Assembly: GCA_947632685.1 (NCBI GenBank)
Contig: CANRQD010000002.1
Coordinates: 1 to 41,360, forward strand
Direction of reading: 5' to 3'
DNA length: 41,360 bases
Source: an uncultured Bacilli bacterium
Lineage (GTDB): Bacteria > Bacillota_I > Bacilli_A > RF39 > UBA660
Of this stretch, positions 8,601 through 16,843 are shown one piece after another (the first letter of the stretch is position 1; every line of letters begins with the position of its first letter). The position numbers and the translations under genes are program-made. A model generated the notes under the pieces. That model saw only the letters and a program-made list of their open reading frames with translations, did not search any database and had not been told where the DNA came from.

Positions 8601-11412
8601 TAAACCAAGGCCAGATGGTTCATATTTATCTCTACAAGAAATTGCAGATTTATTAAATTATAAAAATATTAGTACTATATATATAATGAAAAATAAAATT
8701 TTAAAAAAATTAAATACTAATGACGAATATAAAAATCAAGTTTTAAAAGAATATCCTGAATTAGATAGTGATATGGAAATAAAAAATAATATCCATATTG
8801 TACAACAACGAAAAATAATAAAAGATGTACAATTACTTAAATATTTTTATCAACAAAAATCAGATGGTACTTATTTTTCTACACAAGAAATTGCAAATTT
8901 ATTAAATTATAATAATATTAATAGTATATATTCAATGAAAAATAAAATTTTAAAAAAATTAAATACTAATGACGAATATAAAAATCAAATTTTAAGAGAG
9001 TATCCTGAATTAGATAATGATATGAAAATAAGAAATAATACTCATATTGTAAAATCAAAGAAAATTTCTAATGAAAAAATCAAAAAAGATGCACAATTAC
9101 TTAAATATTTTTATCAACAACAACCTGATGGTACTTATTTTTCTACACATGAAATTGCAGATTTAATAAATATAAGCACTCATAATATATATACAATAAA
9201 AAATAAAATCTTACAAAAAATAAATACTGATAATGAATATAAAGCTCAAATTTTACAAGAATACCCTGAATTAGATAATGATATTGAAATAAGAAATAAT
9301 ACTCATATTGTAAAACCAAAGAAAATTTCTAATGAAAAAATCAAAAAAGATGTACAATTACTAAAATATCTTTATCAACCAAAGCCAGATGGTTCATATT
9401 TATCTCTACAAGAAATTGCAAATTTATTAAATTTAACCTTAAATCATATATCTAAAACTAAAACCAAACTTTCAAAAGATTTAATTAATAATCAGGAATA
9501 TAAAGCTCAAATTTTAAAAGAGTATCCTGAGTTAGATAATGATATGGAAATAAGAAATAATACTCACATTGTAAAACAAAAGAAAATTTCTAATAAAGGA
9601 ATTAAAAAAGATGTGCAAATTCTTAAATACCTTTATCAATCAAAGCCAGATGGTTCATATTTATCTCTACAAGAAATTACAGATTTATTAAATTATAAAA
9701 ATATTAATACTATATATATAATAAAAAATAAACTTTTAAAAAAATTAAATACTGATGACGAATATAAAAATCAAATTTTAAAAGAGTATCCTGAATTAGA
9801 TAATGATATGGAAATAAGAAATAATATCCATATTGTACAACAAAGAAAAATAATAAAAGATGTACAATTACTAAAATATCTTTATCAACCAAAGCCAGAT
9901 GGTTCATATTTATCTCTACAAGAAATTGCAGACTTATTAAATTATAATAATATTCGTAGTATGTATACAATAAAAAGTGAAATTTTAAAAATGCTAGATG
10001 CTGATATCCAATATAAAGCTCAAATTTTAAAAGAATATCCTGAGTTAGATAATGATATGGAAATAAGAAATAATACTCAGATTGCAAGACAAAACAAAAT
10101 TTCTAATGAAAAAATCAAAAAGGATGCAAAAACTCTTAAATATTTTTATCAACCAAAATCTGATGGTACTTACTATTCAATAAAAGAAATAGCAGAAATA
10201 TTAAACATTAAATCTACTAGTTTATATTCAGTTAAAAGCCATATTTTTATTAAATTAAATCAAGATCAAAACTATAAAAATAAAATATTAGAAGAATACC
10301 CTAATTTATATGATGATATTGAAATACAAAAAAATATTCCTACTATTATTCCACAAGAAAAAATTAATAGAGATGTAGAAATTCTTAAATATATTTATAA
10401 ACCAAAATCTGATGGTACCTATTTCTCTATGGAAGATATTTCTAAATTAATAGATATAAATATATCTTATTTATACACCTCTAGAAACCGTATTTTAGAA
10501 AAATTAAATAATAGTTCTAATTATAAAGAGCAAATACTAGATGCATATCCTGAACTAGTGGATGATATTGAAAAGAAAAATAATAATCCAATTACAAAAC
10601 AAAAGAAAATTTCTAATGAAAAAATTAACAAAGATGTACAATTACTTAAATATTTTTATCAACCAAACCCAGATGGTACTTATTTATCTACACAAGAAAT
10701 TGGAAAATTATTAAATATAACTTCAAAAACAGCATCTCAAAATAAGTATTACATATTACAAAAATTAAATGATAGACAAAAATATAAAAAATTGATATTA
10801 GCTGAATATCCTGAATTATATAATGACATTGAAAAGAAAAATAATAAAGTTGTATTTACAGAAAAAGAAAAAGAATTTGCTGATTTACTATATACTGATA
10901 ATACAAAAATTATAGAACCAAAAGAAAATTATTGTAAAAAATTAAATATAAATTCTGCAACTTTTGAGATATTAAGAAATGGTGTAATGACTAAATTAGT
11001 TAAAAATAAAAATTTAAGAAAAACATATCCGAACTATGAAGTAGAAAATGAAATTATAGAAGACTATAATAATAATAAAAGTATTATATTATCTGAGCAA
11101 GAACTTTTAAATATAAAGCATAATTCAAGAAAATATGATATTCCAAATAACAATAAATATATTGATAATGATAGTAATAATAATTTAATGAAAGGAATTA
11201 GATTATTAGAAGAATCAAATTATGGTGACTATATTTCTCTATGTACTTATGAACAAAAGGCTATGATTGCATTAAAATTTGCATTCTTTAATAATACTTC
11301 ATATTCAACAAAATATATTTGCAATAAATTTAATGTAAATAGTGATGAACTTTCTATACTTATGAAAGAATGTTTAGAAATAAAAAATAAACAAAAAATA
11401 AAGGTTAAATAA
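5665..11412 (+). CDS. Giant protein of tandem sigma-70 region 4-like HTH repeats
   Basis: I do not recognise this 1915-residue protein as a named family. Its core (about residues 268-1728) is 17 repeats of 83-88 residues. Each has LKYxYQPxxDG[TS]Y, a helix like SxxEIAxLLN, a variable turn, a second helix ending near ILKKL, then YKxQILxEYPELDNDMEI. This spacing resembles sigma-70 region 4 (a helix-turn-helix that reads the -35 box). Degenerate copies occur at 87-132, 172-233, about 1731-1790 and 1865-1915, making about 21 modules. Residues 41-73 (LLLEAIESF...FSSYGLNYLKDKL) recall sigma region 2. It has no signal peptide or membrane segment, so it is probably cytoplasmic. Variation concentrates at the start of the second helix, where DNA contacts would lie. 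A modular DNA-binding or RNA-polymerase-associated protein is inferred. Confidence 0.85.
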   Translation: METNKEFKENVKNNEKRKKFFIDKYRTDLKHLDIVCDDATIEKLLLEAIESFNDIPITFSSYGLNYLKDKLKTSESKYTPNSIFSENEMVILENYLEKDINGNYLTTEEIAKKLSINVFDVTQAVYKLQNKLNYHKIKNIFGDFETKIIERKRNIRKQEKQNNTKKIKDISDNDIEIIGLFTGQINDICLDIEEIANLKNTTPKKMQEQIINIYELLEDKKNYDKLLLKYPTITQMLRIKGTGLGLSFTNKFKTNSSSNKKTLHTNNISNNVKILKYFYQQQPNGTYLSPQEIANLLNYNNVNGIYSIKNKILKMIDTDNKYKAQILKEYPELDSDMEIRNNTHIVRQRKISNEKIKKGAQILKYFYQPKPDGTYLSPQEIADLLNCNNIKSIYSIKSEILKKIDTNNEYKVQILKEYPELDSDMEIRNNTHIVRQRKISNEKIKKDAQILKYFYQPKFDGTYLSSNEIAKLLNYTKTNGIYSVKNSILKKIDTDDEYKAQILKEYPELDNDMEIRNNTHIVKQKKISNEKIKKDTQILKYFYQPKPDGTYLSLQEIAKLLNYTKTNGIYSVKNRILKKLNTNDEYKAQILQEYPELNNDMEIRNNTHIVKSKKSSNEKIKKDAQLLKYFYQPKPDGTYFSTHEIADLLNYNNINSIYSMKNRILKRINANNKYKNQILQEYPELDNDIEIRNNTHIVKQKKISNEKIKKDAQLLKYFYQQQPDGTYFSTQKIADLINISTHNIYTIKKKILQKINNDNEYKVQILQEYPELDNDMEIRNNTHIVKSKKISNKKIKKDAQLLKYLYQPNPDGSYLSTHEIADLLNYSNNINNIYTVKNRILKKLNTNNEYKTQILKEYPELNNDMEIKNNTPQNKISNEKIKKDVQLLKYLYQPKPDGSYLSIQEIANLLNLTVNHISKTKTKLSKDLINNQEYKVQILKEYPELDNDMEIRNNTHIVRPKKISNKRIKKNVQILKYLYKPRPDGSYLSLQEIADLLNYKNISTIYIMKNKILKKLNTNDEYKNQVLKEYPELDSDMEIKNNIHIVQQRKIIKDVQLLKYFYQQKSDGTYFSTQEIANLLNYNNINSIYSMKNKILKKLNTNDEYKNQILREYPELDNDMKIRNNTHIVKSKKISNEKIKKDAQLLKYFYQQQPDGTYFSTHEIADLINISTHNIYTIKNKILQKINTDNEYKAQILQEYPELDNDIEIRNNTHIVKPKKISNEKIKKDVQLLKYLYQPKPDGSYLSLQEIANLLNLTLNHISKTKTKLSKDLINNQEYKAQILKEYPELDNDMEIRNNTHIVKQKKISNKGIKKDVQILKYLYQSKPDGSYLSLQEITDLLNYKNINTIYIIKNKLLKKLNTDDEYKNQILKEYPELDNDMEIRNNIHIVQQRKIIKDVQLLKYLYQPKPDGSYLSLQEIADLLNYNNIRSMYTIKSEILKMLDADIQYKAQILKEYPELDNDMEIRNNTQIARQNKISNEKIKKDAKTLKYFYQPKSDGTYYSIKEIAEILNIKSTSLYSVKSHIFIKLNQDQNYKNKILEEYPNLYDDIEIQKNIPTIIPQEKINRDVEILKYIYKPKSDGTYFSMEDISKLIDINISYLYTSRNRILEKLNNSSNYKEQILDAYPELVDDIEKKNNNPITKQKKISNEKINKDVQLLKYFYQPNPDGTYLSTQEIGKLLNITSKTASQNKYYILQKLNDRQKYKKLILAEYPELYNDIEKKNNKVVFTEKEKEFADLLYTDNTKIIEPKENYCKKLNINSATFEILRNGVMTKLVKNKNLRKTYPNYEVENEIIEDYNNNKSIILSEQELLNIKHNSRKYDIPNNNKYIDNDSNNNLMKGIRLLEESNYGDYISLCTYEQKAMIALKFAFFNNTSYSTKYICNKFNVNSDELSILMKECLEIKNKQKIKVK
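6466..10848 (+). repeat. 17-copy in-frame tandem repeat (249-264 bp units)
   Basis: The start of the LKY codons falls at 6487, 6751, 7015, 7279, 7543, 7807, 8068, 8326, 8587, 8836, 9100, 9361, 9622, 9871, 10135, 10384 and 10645. Periods are therefore 264 (first five), 261, 258, 261, 249, 264, 261, 261, 249, 264, 249 and 261 bp, always multiples of three. The linker part (YPELDNDMEIRNNTHIV) is nearly identical between units, while the turn and recognition-helix part varies. Confidence 0.95.
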
Positions 11413-11429
11413 TTTTAGCCTTTATTTTT
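11395..11429. terminator. Bidirectional terminator between the giant gene and infB
   Basis: A long stem (5' arm about 11395-11409, loop TAAT, 3' arm about 11414-11428) contains the giant gene's stop codon and is flanked by A-rich and T-rich runs on both sides. It can stop plus-strand transcription of the giant gene and minus-strand transcription of infB. Confidence 0.75.
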
Positions 11430-11447
11430 ATTTATAAGAATAAATTG

Positions 11448-13577
11448 TTATCTTTTAATCTCTACTAATTCATAAACTTCAATGATATCTTTTTCTTTAT
11501 AATCTTGACAATTTTCTAAAGTAATTCCACAATCCATATCTTTTTTTACTTCTTTTACTTGATCTTTTTCATGTTGTAAGGTTTTTATTTTACCATTATA
11601 TATAACAGTTCCATCACGAATGATTCTAGCATTAGCATTATTTTTAATATTTCCTGTTAAAACATGACATCCAGCAATTAGACCTACTTTAGAAAATTTA
11701 AATATTTGTCTTATTTCCAAAGTACCAATTACTTTTTCTTCATATTCTGGATCAAGCATACCTTTCATTGCTGCTTCCATATCTTCTACTACTTTATAAA
11801 TAATATCATAATTTCTAATTTCTATTCCATATTCTTTGGCAATATCGGCTGTTTTAGAATTAGCACGTACATTAAATCCTATAATTATTGCATTAGAAGC
11901 TGAAGCTAGAACTACATCACTTTCAGTAATAGCGCCTACACTACTTCTAATTACATTTATTTTGACTCCTTCAACATCAATCTTTTCTAGAGAACTTTTT
12001 ACAGCTTCACTACTACCATTTACATCAGCCTTAATAATAACATTTATCTCTTTTATTCCTTCTTTGATTTGACCAAATAAATCTTCTAATGTCATACCAC
12101 TTTTATTAGTAACTTCATCTCTTGCCCTAATAGCTCTTTCTTCTGCAATTGACTTAGCCTGTTTTTCTGTTTCAAATGCCATAAATCTATCTCCTGCAGA
12201 TGGAACATCTGAAATACCTGTAATTTCTACTGGTGTAGATGGAAGAGCCTCTACTAAATTTTTTCCCAAATCATTTTTTAAAGTTCTTACCTTTCCATAG
12301 CTTGTACCAACTACAATAGGATCTCCTAATCTTAAAGTACCATTTTGAATTAATAATGATACAACAGAACCTATTTGTTTATCTTTACGTGATTCTATAA
12401 CTGTACCACTTGCATAACGATTTGGATTAGCCTTCAACTCTTGCATATCAGCAACTAACAAAATATTTGATAATAGTTCATCAATACCTAAACCTGATTT
12501 GGCTGATATTTTACAAACAATTGTATCTCCACCCCACTCTTCAGGCGTTAGACCATTTTCTACTAATTCAGTCATTATCTTATCAGGATTAGCACCTTCT
12601 TTATCAATTTTATTAATTGCAACTATAATAGGTACATTTGCTGCTTTAGCATGATCAATAGCTTCTTTAGTTTGAGGCATTACACCATCATCAGCAGCTA
12701 CTATAATAATAACTACATCTGTAACACTAGCACCACGTGCTCTCATTTCTGTAAAAGCTTCATGACCAGGCGTATCAATAAAAGTAATTTTTCTACCCTC
12801 ACATTCTACAGAATATGCTCCGATTGCTTGTGTAATTCCACCAGCTTCTGAGCTTACAACATTAGTCTTTCTAATTGTATCGAGTAAAGTTGTTTTTCCA
12901 TGATCTACATGTCCCATAATTGTAACAACCGGTGGTCTTGGTACTAAATCTTCTTCCTTATCTTCTAGCTCAAGATTTTCAAAATTTGAAATATCACTAG
13001 TTTCTTCTCTTTTTAAAATTTTATTGTAATCACTAACTAAAACTTCACATGTTTCAAAATCTATACTTTGATTTAAATTAGCCATAATACCTAAGGACAT
13101 AACTTTTTTTACTACTTCTGCACCACTTACATCTAATAAATTAGCAATATCAGCAATAGTCATTCCTTCTTTATATAAAATAACATTATCAGCTTTAATT
13201 GCCTCATTACTTTGAAGTTTTTCACGATGTTTATAAATCTTTTTTCTTTCCTTAATAAAATTATTTTTAGCTTCTTGTTTTTTTACTACCTTAGTTTTTA
13301 CTTTTTCAAATCGTTCTTGATTATCTAAATCAATATTAGCTTCTTCGGCAAGTGCTTCTGCTTTTTCACTTACCTCTTCATCATATAATTCATCTTCATT
13401 ATCATTACCAGTTATATAATCTTCTTGATCTTGTATTTCATTATCAAGTAGTATTATATCATCCTCTGATAACATAGATTCTTCATTTTCATAACTAATA
13501 CCTATTTTATCACATAAAGCCTTAACATCACTTATATCCATATTAACATCTTGTGCATAATCAATTAAACTCATCAT
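11448..13577 (-). CDS. infB: Translation initiation factor IF-2
   Basis: IF-2 is the GTPase that places initiator tRNA on the 30S subunit. Two IF2-N-type modules lie at about residues 3-27 and 135-170. The G domain follows with GHVDHGKT (222-229), GGITQAIGAY, DTPGH, NKID and ISAKSG, and then the beta-barrel and C-terminal domains. At 709 residues it is of Bacillus-like length. I start at the ATG at 13577 because GAGGTG lies six bases upstream; the GTG nine bases earlier overlaps that ribosome site. It follows ylxR closely, and a terminator downstream separates it from rbfA. Confidence 0.95.
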   Translation of the reverse strand: MMSLIDYAQDVNMDISDVKALCDKIGISYENEESMLSEDDIILLDNEIQDQEDYITGNDNEDELYDEEVSEKAEALAEEANIDLDNQERFEKVKTKVVKKQEAKNNFIKERKKIYKHREKLQSNEAIKADNVILYKEGMTIADIANLLDVSGAEVVKKVMSLGIMANLNQSIDFETCEVLVSDYNKILKREETSDISNFENLELEDKEEDLVPRPPVVTIMGHVDHGKTTLLDTIRKTNVVSSEAGGITQAIGAYSVECEGRKITFIDTPGHEAFTEMRARGASVTDVVIIIVAADDGVMPQTKEAIDHAKAANVPIIVAINKIDKEGANPDKIMTELVENGLTPEEWGGDTIVCKISAKSGLGIDELLSNILLVADMQELKANPNRYASGTVIESRKDKQIGSVVSLLIQNGTLRLGDPIVVGTSYGKVRTLKNDLGKNLVEALPSTPVEITGISDVPSAGDRFMAFETEKQAKSIAEERAIRARDEVTNKSGMTLEDLFGQIKEGIKEINVIIKADVNGSSEAVKSSLEKIDVEGVKINVIRSSVGAITESDVVLASASNAIIIGFNVRANSKTADIAKEYGIEIRNYDIIYKVVEDMEAAMKGMLDPEYEEKVIGTLEIRQIFKFSKVGLIAGCHVLTGNIKNNANARIIRDGTVIYNGKIKTLQHEKDQVKEVKKDMDCGITLENCQDYKEKDIIEVYELVEIKR

Positions 13578-13587
13578 GCTAATCACC

Positions 13588-13851
13588 TCACTTTTCTATT
13601 ATTTCCTTAATTTCCTCATAAATAGAATCATCTATTTTACATTCTAATCTTTTTTCTAATATTTTACTTTTTTTAGCTTTTTCTAATACAGAAATATCTT
13701 TTTTTATATACGCACCTCTACCATTAGCTTTTCCAGTCAAATCTACAATAACCTTTGCATCAGGCGTTCTAACAATTCTAAGAAGTTCTACTTTAGGTAA
13801 AGTTTCTTTAGTAACAACACATGTTCTTAAAGGAATTTTCTTAACCTTCAT
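13588..13851 (-). CDS. ylxR: YlxR family RNA-binding protein
   Basis: The 87-residue protein has the YlxR (DUF448) signature: RTCVVTKE near the start, ELLRIVRTPD, then VDLTGKANGRGAYI. YlxR proteins are small basic nucleic-acid-binding proteins encoded between nusA and infB, and this one is in exactly that place. AAGGAGG precedes its ATG. The precise function is uncertain; roles in RNase P modulation and transcription control have been proposed for the family. Confidence 0.92.
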   Translation of the reverse strand: MKVKKIPLRTCVVTKETLPKVELLRIVRTPDAKVIVDLTGKANGRGAYIKKDISVLEKAKKSKILEKRLECKIDDSIYEEIKEIIEK

Positions 13852-13884
13852 TATATACCCTCCTTATATTTACTAACATCAATA

Positions 13885-15021
13885 TTATGCTTCTTCTCTA
13901 AAATTTATTCCTTCATTTCTTGCTTGTTCATAATTTTTAATATCAATACGATAATGAGTTAATTTACTAGCAAGTCTTGCATTTTGACCTTTCTTACCAA
14001 TTGCAAGTGAAAAATTATCATCATCCGCAATAACCATAGCTTCTTGTTTTTTAGGATCAGTTATAGCAACTTTTAAATTTTTAGCAGGTGATAATGCATT
14101 TTCTATAAATACAGCTGGATCTTTATCATATCTAACTACATCTATTTTTTCTCCATGTAACTCTTCAATAATACGAGCTATACGAGTACCTTTTTCTCCA
14201 ATACATGCACCAATTGGATCAATATTTGGATTTTCTGAATATACAGCAATTTTACTTCTATTACCAGCATCTCTTGCAACACTATAAAGTAATATAGAAC
14301 CATCAGATAATTCTGGAATTTCAAGTTCAAATAAACGTTTTACAAAACCATAGTGAACTCTTGAAAGTAAAATAAGTAAATTTTTACCATTATTATCAAC
14401 TTTTGTAACATAGACTTTTATCTGACTACCCATTTCTATTTTTTCACCTGGAATAATATCTTTTTTAGGTAAAATACCATTAGTACGTCCTAAATCAATA
14501 AAATAATTATCTGTATCTTCAAGAGCTACGGTACCAATAAGTAATTCATCTTGTTTATCTCCATATTCTTCCATAATACTATTTCTTTCAGCTTCACGCA
14601 TTTTTTGAATAATAACTTGTTTAGCAGTCGAAGCAGCAACACGCCCAAAATCTTTTGGAGTAACTTCAGTATCAATTGTATCTCCAATATTTAATGATTT
14701 ATCTTCACGTCTAGCATCTTTTAATTTAATTTCAATATCAGGATTAAATAATTCTGGTAAAATTTCATTTCCTTCTTCATCTAATTCAACTTTATCTGGA
14801 TAATCTTCTGGCTTATCATCATCAACTATTGTTAAATATGAATATACCTTAATATCACCTGTATCACGATTAATTAATACTTTTACATTTGTTTTCGAAT
14901 TAAAATTCTTTTTATAAGCAGAAGTTAATGCAAGTTCCATAGCTTCAAATACTATTTCTTTATCTATTCCTTTTTCTTTAACAATATTATCAACTGCTTT
15001 TAAGAATTCTTTACTATTCAT
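13885..15021 (-). CDS. nusA: Transcription termination/antitermination factor NusA
   Basis: NusA binds RNA polymerase and nascent RNA and modulates pausing and termination. The order is an N-terminal polymerase-binding domain (about 1-130), an S1 domain (about 154-220, containing TVALEDTDNYFIDLG), then KH1 (IGACIGEKGTRIARI) and KH2 (SLAIGKKGQNARLASKL). At 378 residues it is the usual Gram-positive size without the C-terminal acidic repeats of proteobacteria. Its start overlaps the rimP end by eight bases, which indicates translational coupling. Confidence 0.95.
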   Translation of the reverse strand: MNSKEFLKAVDNIVKEKGIDKEIVFEAMELALTSAYKKNFNSKTNVKVLINRDTGDIKVYSYLTIVDDDKPEDYPDKVELDEEGNEILPELFNPDIEIKLKDARREDKSLNIGDTIDTEVTPKDFGRVAASTAKQVIIQKMREAERNSIMEEYGDKQDELLIGTVALEDTDNYFIDLGRTNGILPKKDIIPGEKIEMGSQIKVYVTKVDNNGKNLLILLSRVHYGFVKRLFELEIPELSDGSILLYSVARDAGNRSKIAVYSENPNIDPIGACIGEKGTRIARIIEELHGEKIDVVRYDKDPAVFIENALSPAKNLKVAITDPKKQEAMVIADDDNFSLAIGKKGQNARLASKLTHYRIDIKNYEQARNEGINFREEA

Positions 15022-15274
15022 TAATACTCTCTCCTTTTTCCTCTGAATAAATATCTAATTCATCATAATTATGCTCAATTAAATCTGTTTTATCCATAAT
15101 CTCATTTATAATTCTGGATGCATCTGTTATTCTATTTAAATCAATAATAGTATCACTATCTAATACAATATTAAATACATTTTTACCTTCTACTTTAGAA
15201 ATAAAAGCATCACTAACAAACATATTTAAATCACTTATTTTAGAGTCAACTAAAGACTTAACTACATCCTTCAT
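15014..15274 (-). CDS. rimP: Short RimP-like ribosome maturation protein
   Basis: Position, directly upstream of and overlapping nusA, marks this as the rimP (ylxS) locus. The 86-residue product is much shorter than typical RimP (about 150). The segment FNIVLDSDTIIDLNRITDASRIINEIMD fits the RimP N-terminal domain (the GGIxLDDCxxVSRxLSxxLD region), while the SH3-like C-terminal domain is missing. It may still bind the 30S subunit, or it may be a reduced relic kept for coupling to nusA. AGGAGGTG precedes the ATG. Confidence 0.65.
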   Translation of the reverse strand: MKDVVKSLVDSKISDLNMFVSDAFISKVEGKNVFNIVLDSDTIIDLNRITDASRIINEIMDKTDLIEHNYDELDIYSEEKGESINE

Positions 15275-15296
15275 ATAACACCTCCTACATATTTAA

Positions 15297-15320
15297 AGGA
15301 GTGGAAACAATTCCACTCCT
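15297..15320 (-). promoter_or_regulatory. Leader hairpin upstream of rimP
   Basis: A perfect 10-bp stem (AGGAGTGGAA / TTCCACTCCT) with a 4-base loop fills most of the untranslated leader. It is followed by TTTAAATATG rather than a real U-tract, so it is probably not a simple terminator. Its 3' arm ends in ACTCCT, which could pair instead with the rimP Shine-Dalgarno AGGAGG about 10 bases downstream, a possible switch. Confidence 0.5.
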
Positions 15321-15334
15321 CCTTTCTTTAATAG

Positions 15335-15362
15335 ATTATACCACAATTTAAATAAATTTCAA
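15335..15362 (-). promoter_or_regulatory. Promoter of the rimP-nusA-ylxR-infB operon
   Basis: On the minus strand TTGAAA (15357-15362) and TATAAT (15335-15340) are separated by 16 bases. Transcription should start near 15328, giving a leader of about 50 nt that contains the hairpin. Confidence 0.65.
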
Positions 15363-15434
15363 ATAATTATTTAATATTTTACATAAAGTATATATTTTAA
15401 GAGTAAATTATGTTATTATTTAATAGGTGATTAT

Positions 15435-16118
15435 ATGAAAAATAAAAATTTATTAAAAAATATTATAAAACTATGTATATGTTTTTTCTTATTCTTTTAT
15501 AGAACAATCTTTATTATTCCTATTATAAAGATTTTTAATATCAATACCAAAAAAATGAATACTGAAACAGAAATTATTCTATCTCTTATAGGTAATATTA
15601 TATTTGGAATTGTTATATTTTTAATATATAGAAAAGAACTTATCAAGGAATGGAAAATATTTAAAAACAATTTCTCTGATAATATAGATACTAGTATAAA
15701 ATATTGGTTATTAGGATTAGCTGGTATGGTAATATCCAATCTTATTATAAACTTTGTCCTAAATGGAGGACAAGCAATTAATGAACAAGGAGTTCAAAAA
15801 ATGATAGATAATTCCCCCTTAATTATGTTAATTACTGCTGGAATTATTGGTCCTATAAATGAAGAATTAGTATTTAGAAAAAGTTTTAAAAATGTATTTA
15901 AAAATAAATGGTTATTTATATTAATATCAGGTATCGTATTTGGATATTTACATGTATCTAGTGCTGATAGCCTAACTCAATTTTTATATATAATTCCTTA
16001 TTCTTCATTAGGTATAGCTTTTGCTACTACATATTATAAAACTGATACAGTATTTTCATCAATTTTTTCACATATGCTACATAATACTATTTTAACTATA
16101 TTATCAATGTCAATATAA
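15435..16118 (+). CDS. CPBP family intramembrane metalloprotease
   Basis: The 227-residue polytopic membrane protein carries all three CPBP (CAAX protease/bacteriocin-processing, Abi) motifs. They are EExxxR at Glu143-Glu144-Arg148 (NEELVFRKSF), FxxxH ending at His173 (FGYLHV), and HxxxN at His213-Asn217. These form the intramembrane active site. Family members cleave prenylated proteins or take part in peptide processing and self-immunity; the substrate here is unknown. It is a single plus-strand gene with a weak AGGTGA ribosome site, convergent with the following membrane-protein gene. Confidence 0.88.
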   Translation: MKNKNLLKNIIKLCICFFLFFYRTIFIIPIIKIFNINTKKMNTETEIILSLIGNIIFGIVIFLIYRKELIKEWKIFKNNFSDNIDTSIKYWLLGLAGMVISNLIINFVLNGGQAINEQGVQKMIDNSPLIMLITAGIIGPINEELVFRKSFKNVFKNKWLFILISGIVFGYLHVSSADSLTQFLYIIPYSSLGIAFATTYYKTDTVFSSIFSHMLHNTILTILSMSI

Positions 16119-16126
16119 AAGAAGTA

Positions 16127-16744
16127 TTATTCAATACCTCTTTTTATTTTTGTATCATATATAACTAAGAATATAGATATAACTGCTTCTATGATAACTG
16201 ATATAAAATATATCTTCCAAAATAAATCAGTAACTATCATATTAAGTATAAATAACATATATATTATGTGATTAATTATCATAGAAAAAATATAACTAAA
16301 ATAAATTAAAATACCTTCTTTTTTAATTTCCATATTAGAAATTATATAATAATATATCGCAGAATTTACAAATAAACTAACAAAGTAACTAATAGATGAA
16401 GAACCTATTTCTATAAAATTCAACTGTTTACCTGTTAAATCCTCTATTAATATTATAAAGGCTATAATAATTAATGTCGAAATAATAATTGATTTAAAAC
16501 TATATTTAAATCCTAATTTTTTAGTTATATAATTACTAATAAATATAATAAATGGTAGTACAAATACAGAAAACGTTATACTGCAACCAAAAATATTAAA
16601 ATTATAATCATTTAAAGTAGTAGCTAGAATTGATATAGTTGCAAGTAAAAATGTAAATAGAAAAAATTCATTATCTATTTCTTTATTAATATTTTTACTT
16701 TTTTTAGATTTCTTTCTCTTAACAGATTTATCTTCCTTTTTCAT
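16127..16744 (-). CDS. Polytopic membrane protein, VUT/YhhQ-like
   Basis: The 205-residue protein starts with a Lys-rich cytoplasmic stretch (residues 1-22) and then has about six membrane segments. The segment FSVFVLPFIIFISNYITKKLG recalls the VUT (YhhQ) family motif, roughly FPLxFlixDixxExxG, found in queuosine-precursor transporters. However, the acidic residues of that motif are not kept (N and K here). I infer a divergent transporter of this type with low certainty. It converges with the CPBP gene and diverges from the phosphoesterase-like gene. Confidence 0.5.
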   Translation of the reverse strand: MKKEDKSVKRKKSKKSKNINKEIDNEFFLFTFLLATISILATTLNDYNFNIFGCSITFSVFVLPFIIFISNYITKKLGFKYSFKSIIISTLIIIAFIILIEDLTGKQLNFIEIGSSSISYFVSLFVNSAIYYYIISNMEIKKEGILIYFSYIFSMIINHIIYMLFILNMIVTDLFWKIYFISVIIEAVISIFLVIYDTKIKRGIE

Positions 16745-16843
16745 ATACTATACCTCCCTATCCTATTTATATTTATAATACCATATTTTATAAAAAAGTA
16801 AAATAATTTTAAAATATATGTTACAATATAATTGGTGAAGAAT

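Noticed and set aside
9710..10087. A 125-codon frame on the minus strand inside the giant gene.
   Set aside because: It is an antisense shadow of the AT-rich repeats, with no ribosome site and repeat-derived composition.
6466..10848. Regular 264-bp spacing could suggest a CRISPR-like or satellite repeat array.
   Set aside because: The units stay in one open frame, all periods are multiples of three, and they encode a coherent domain; they are a protein repeat.
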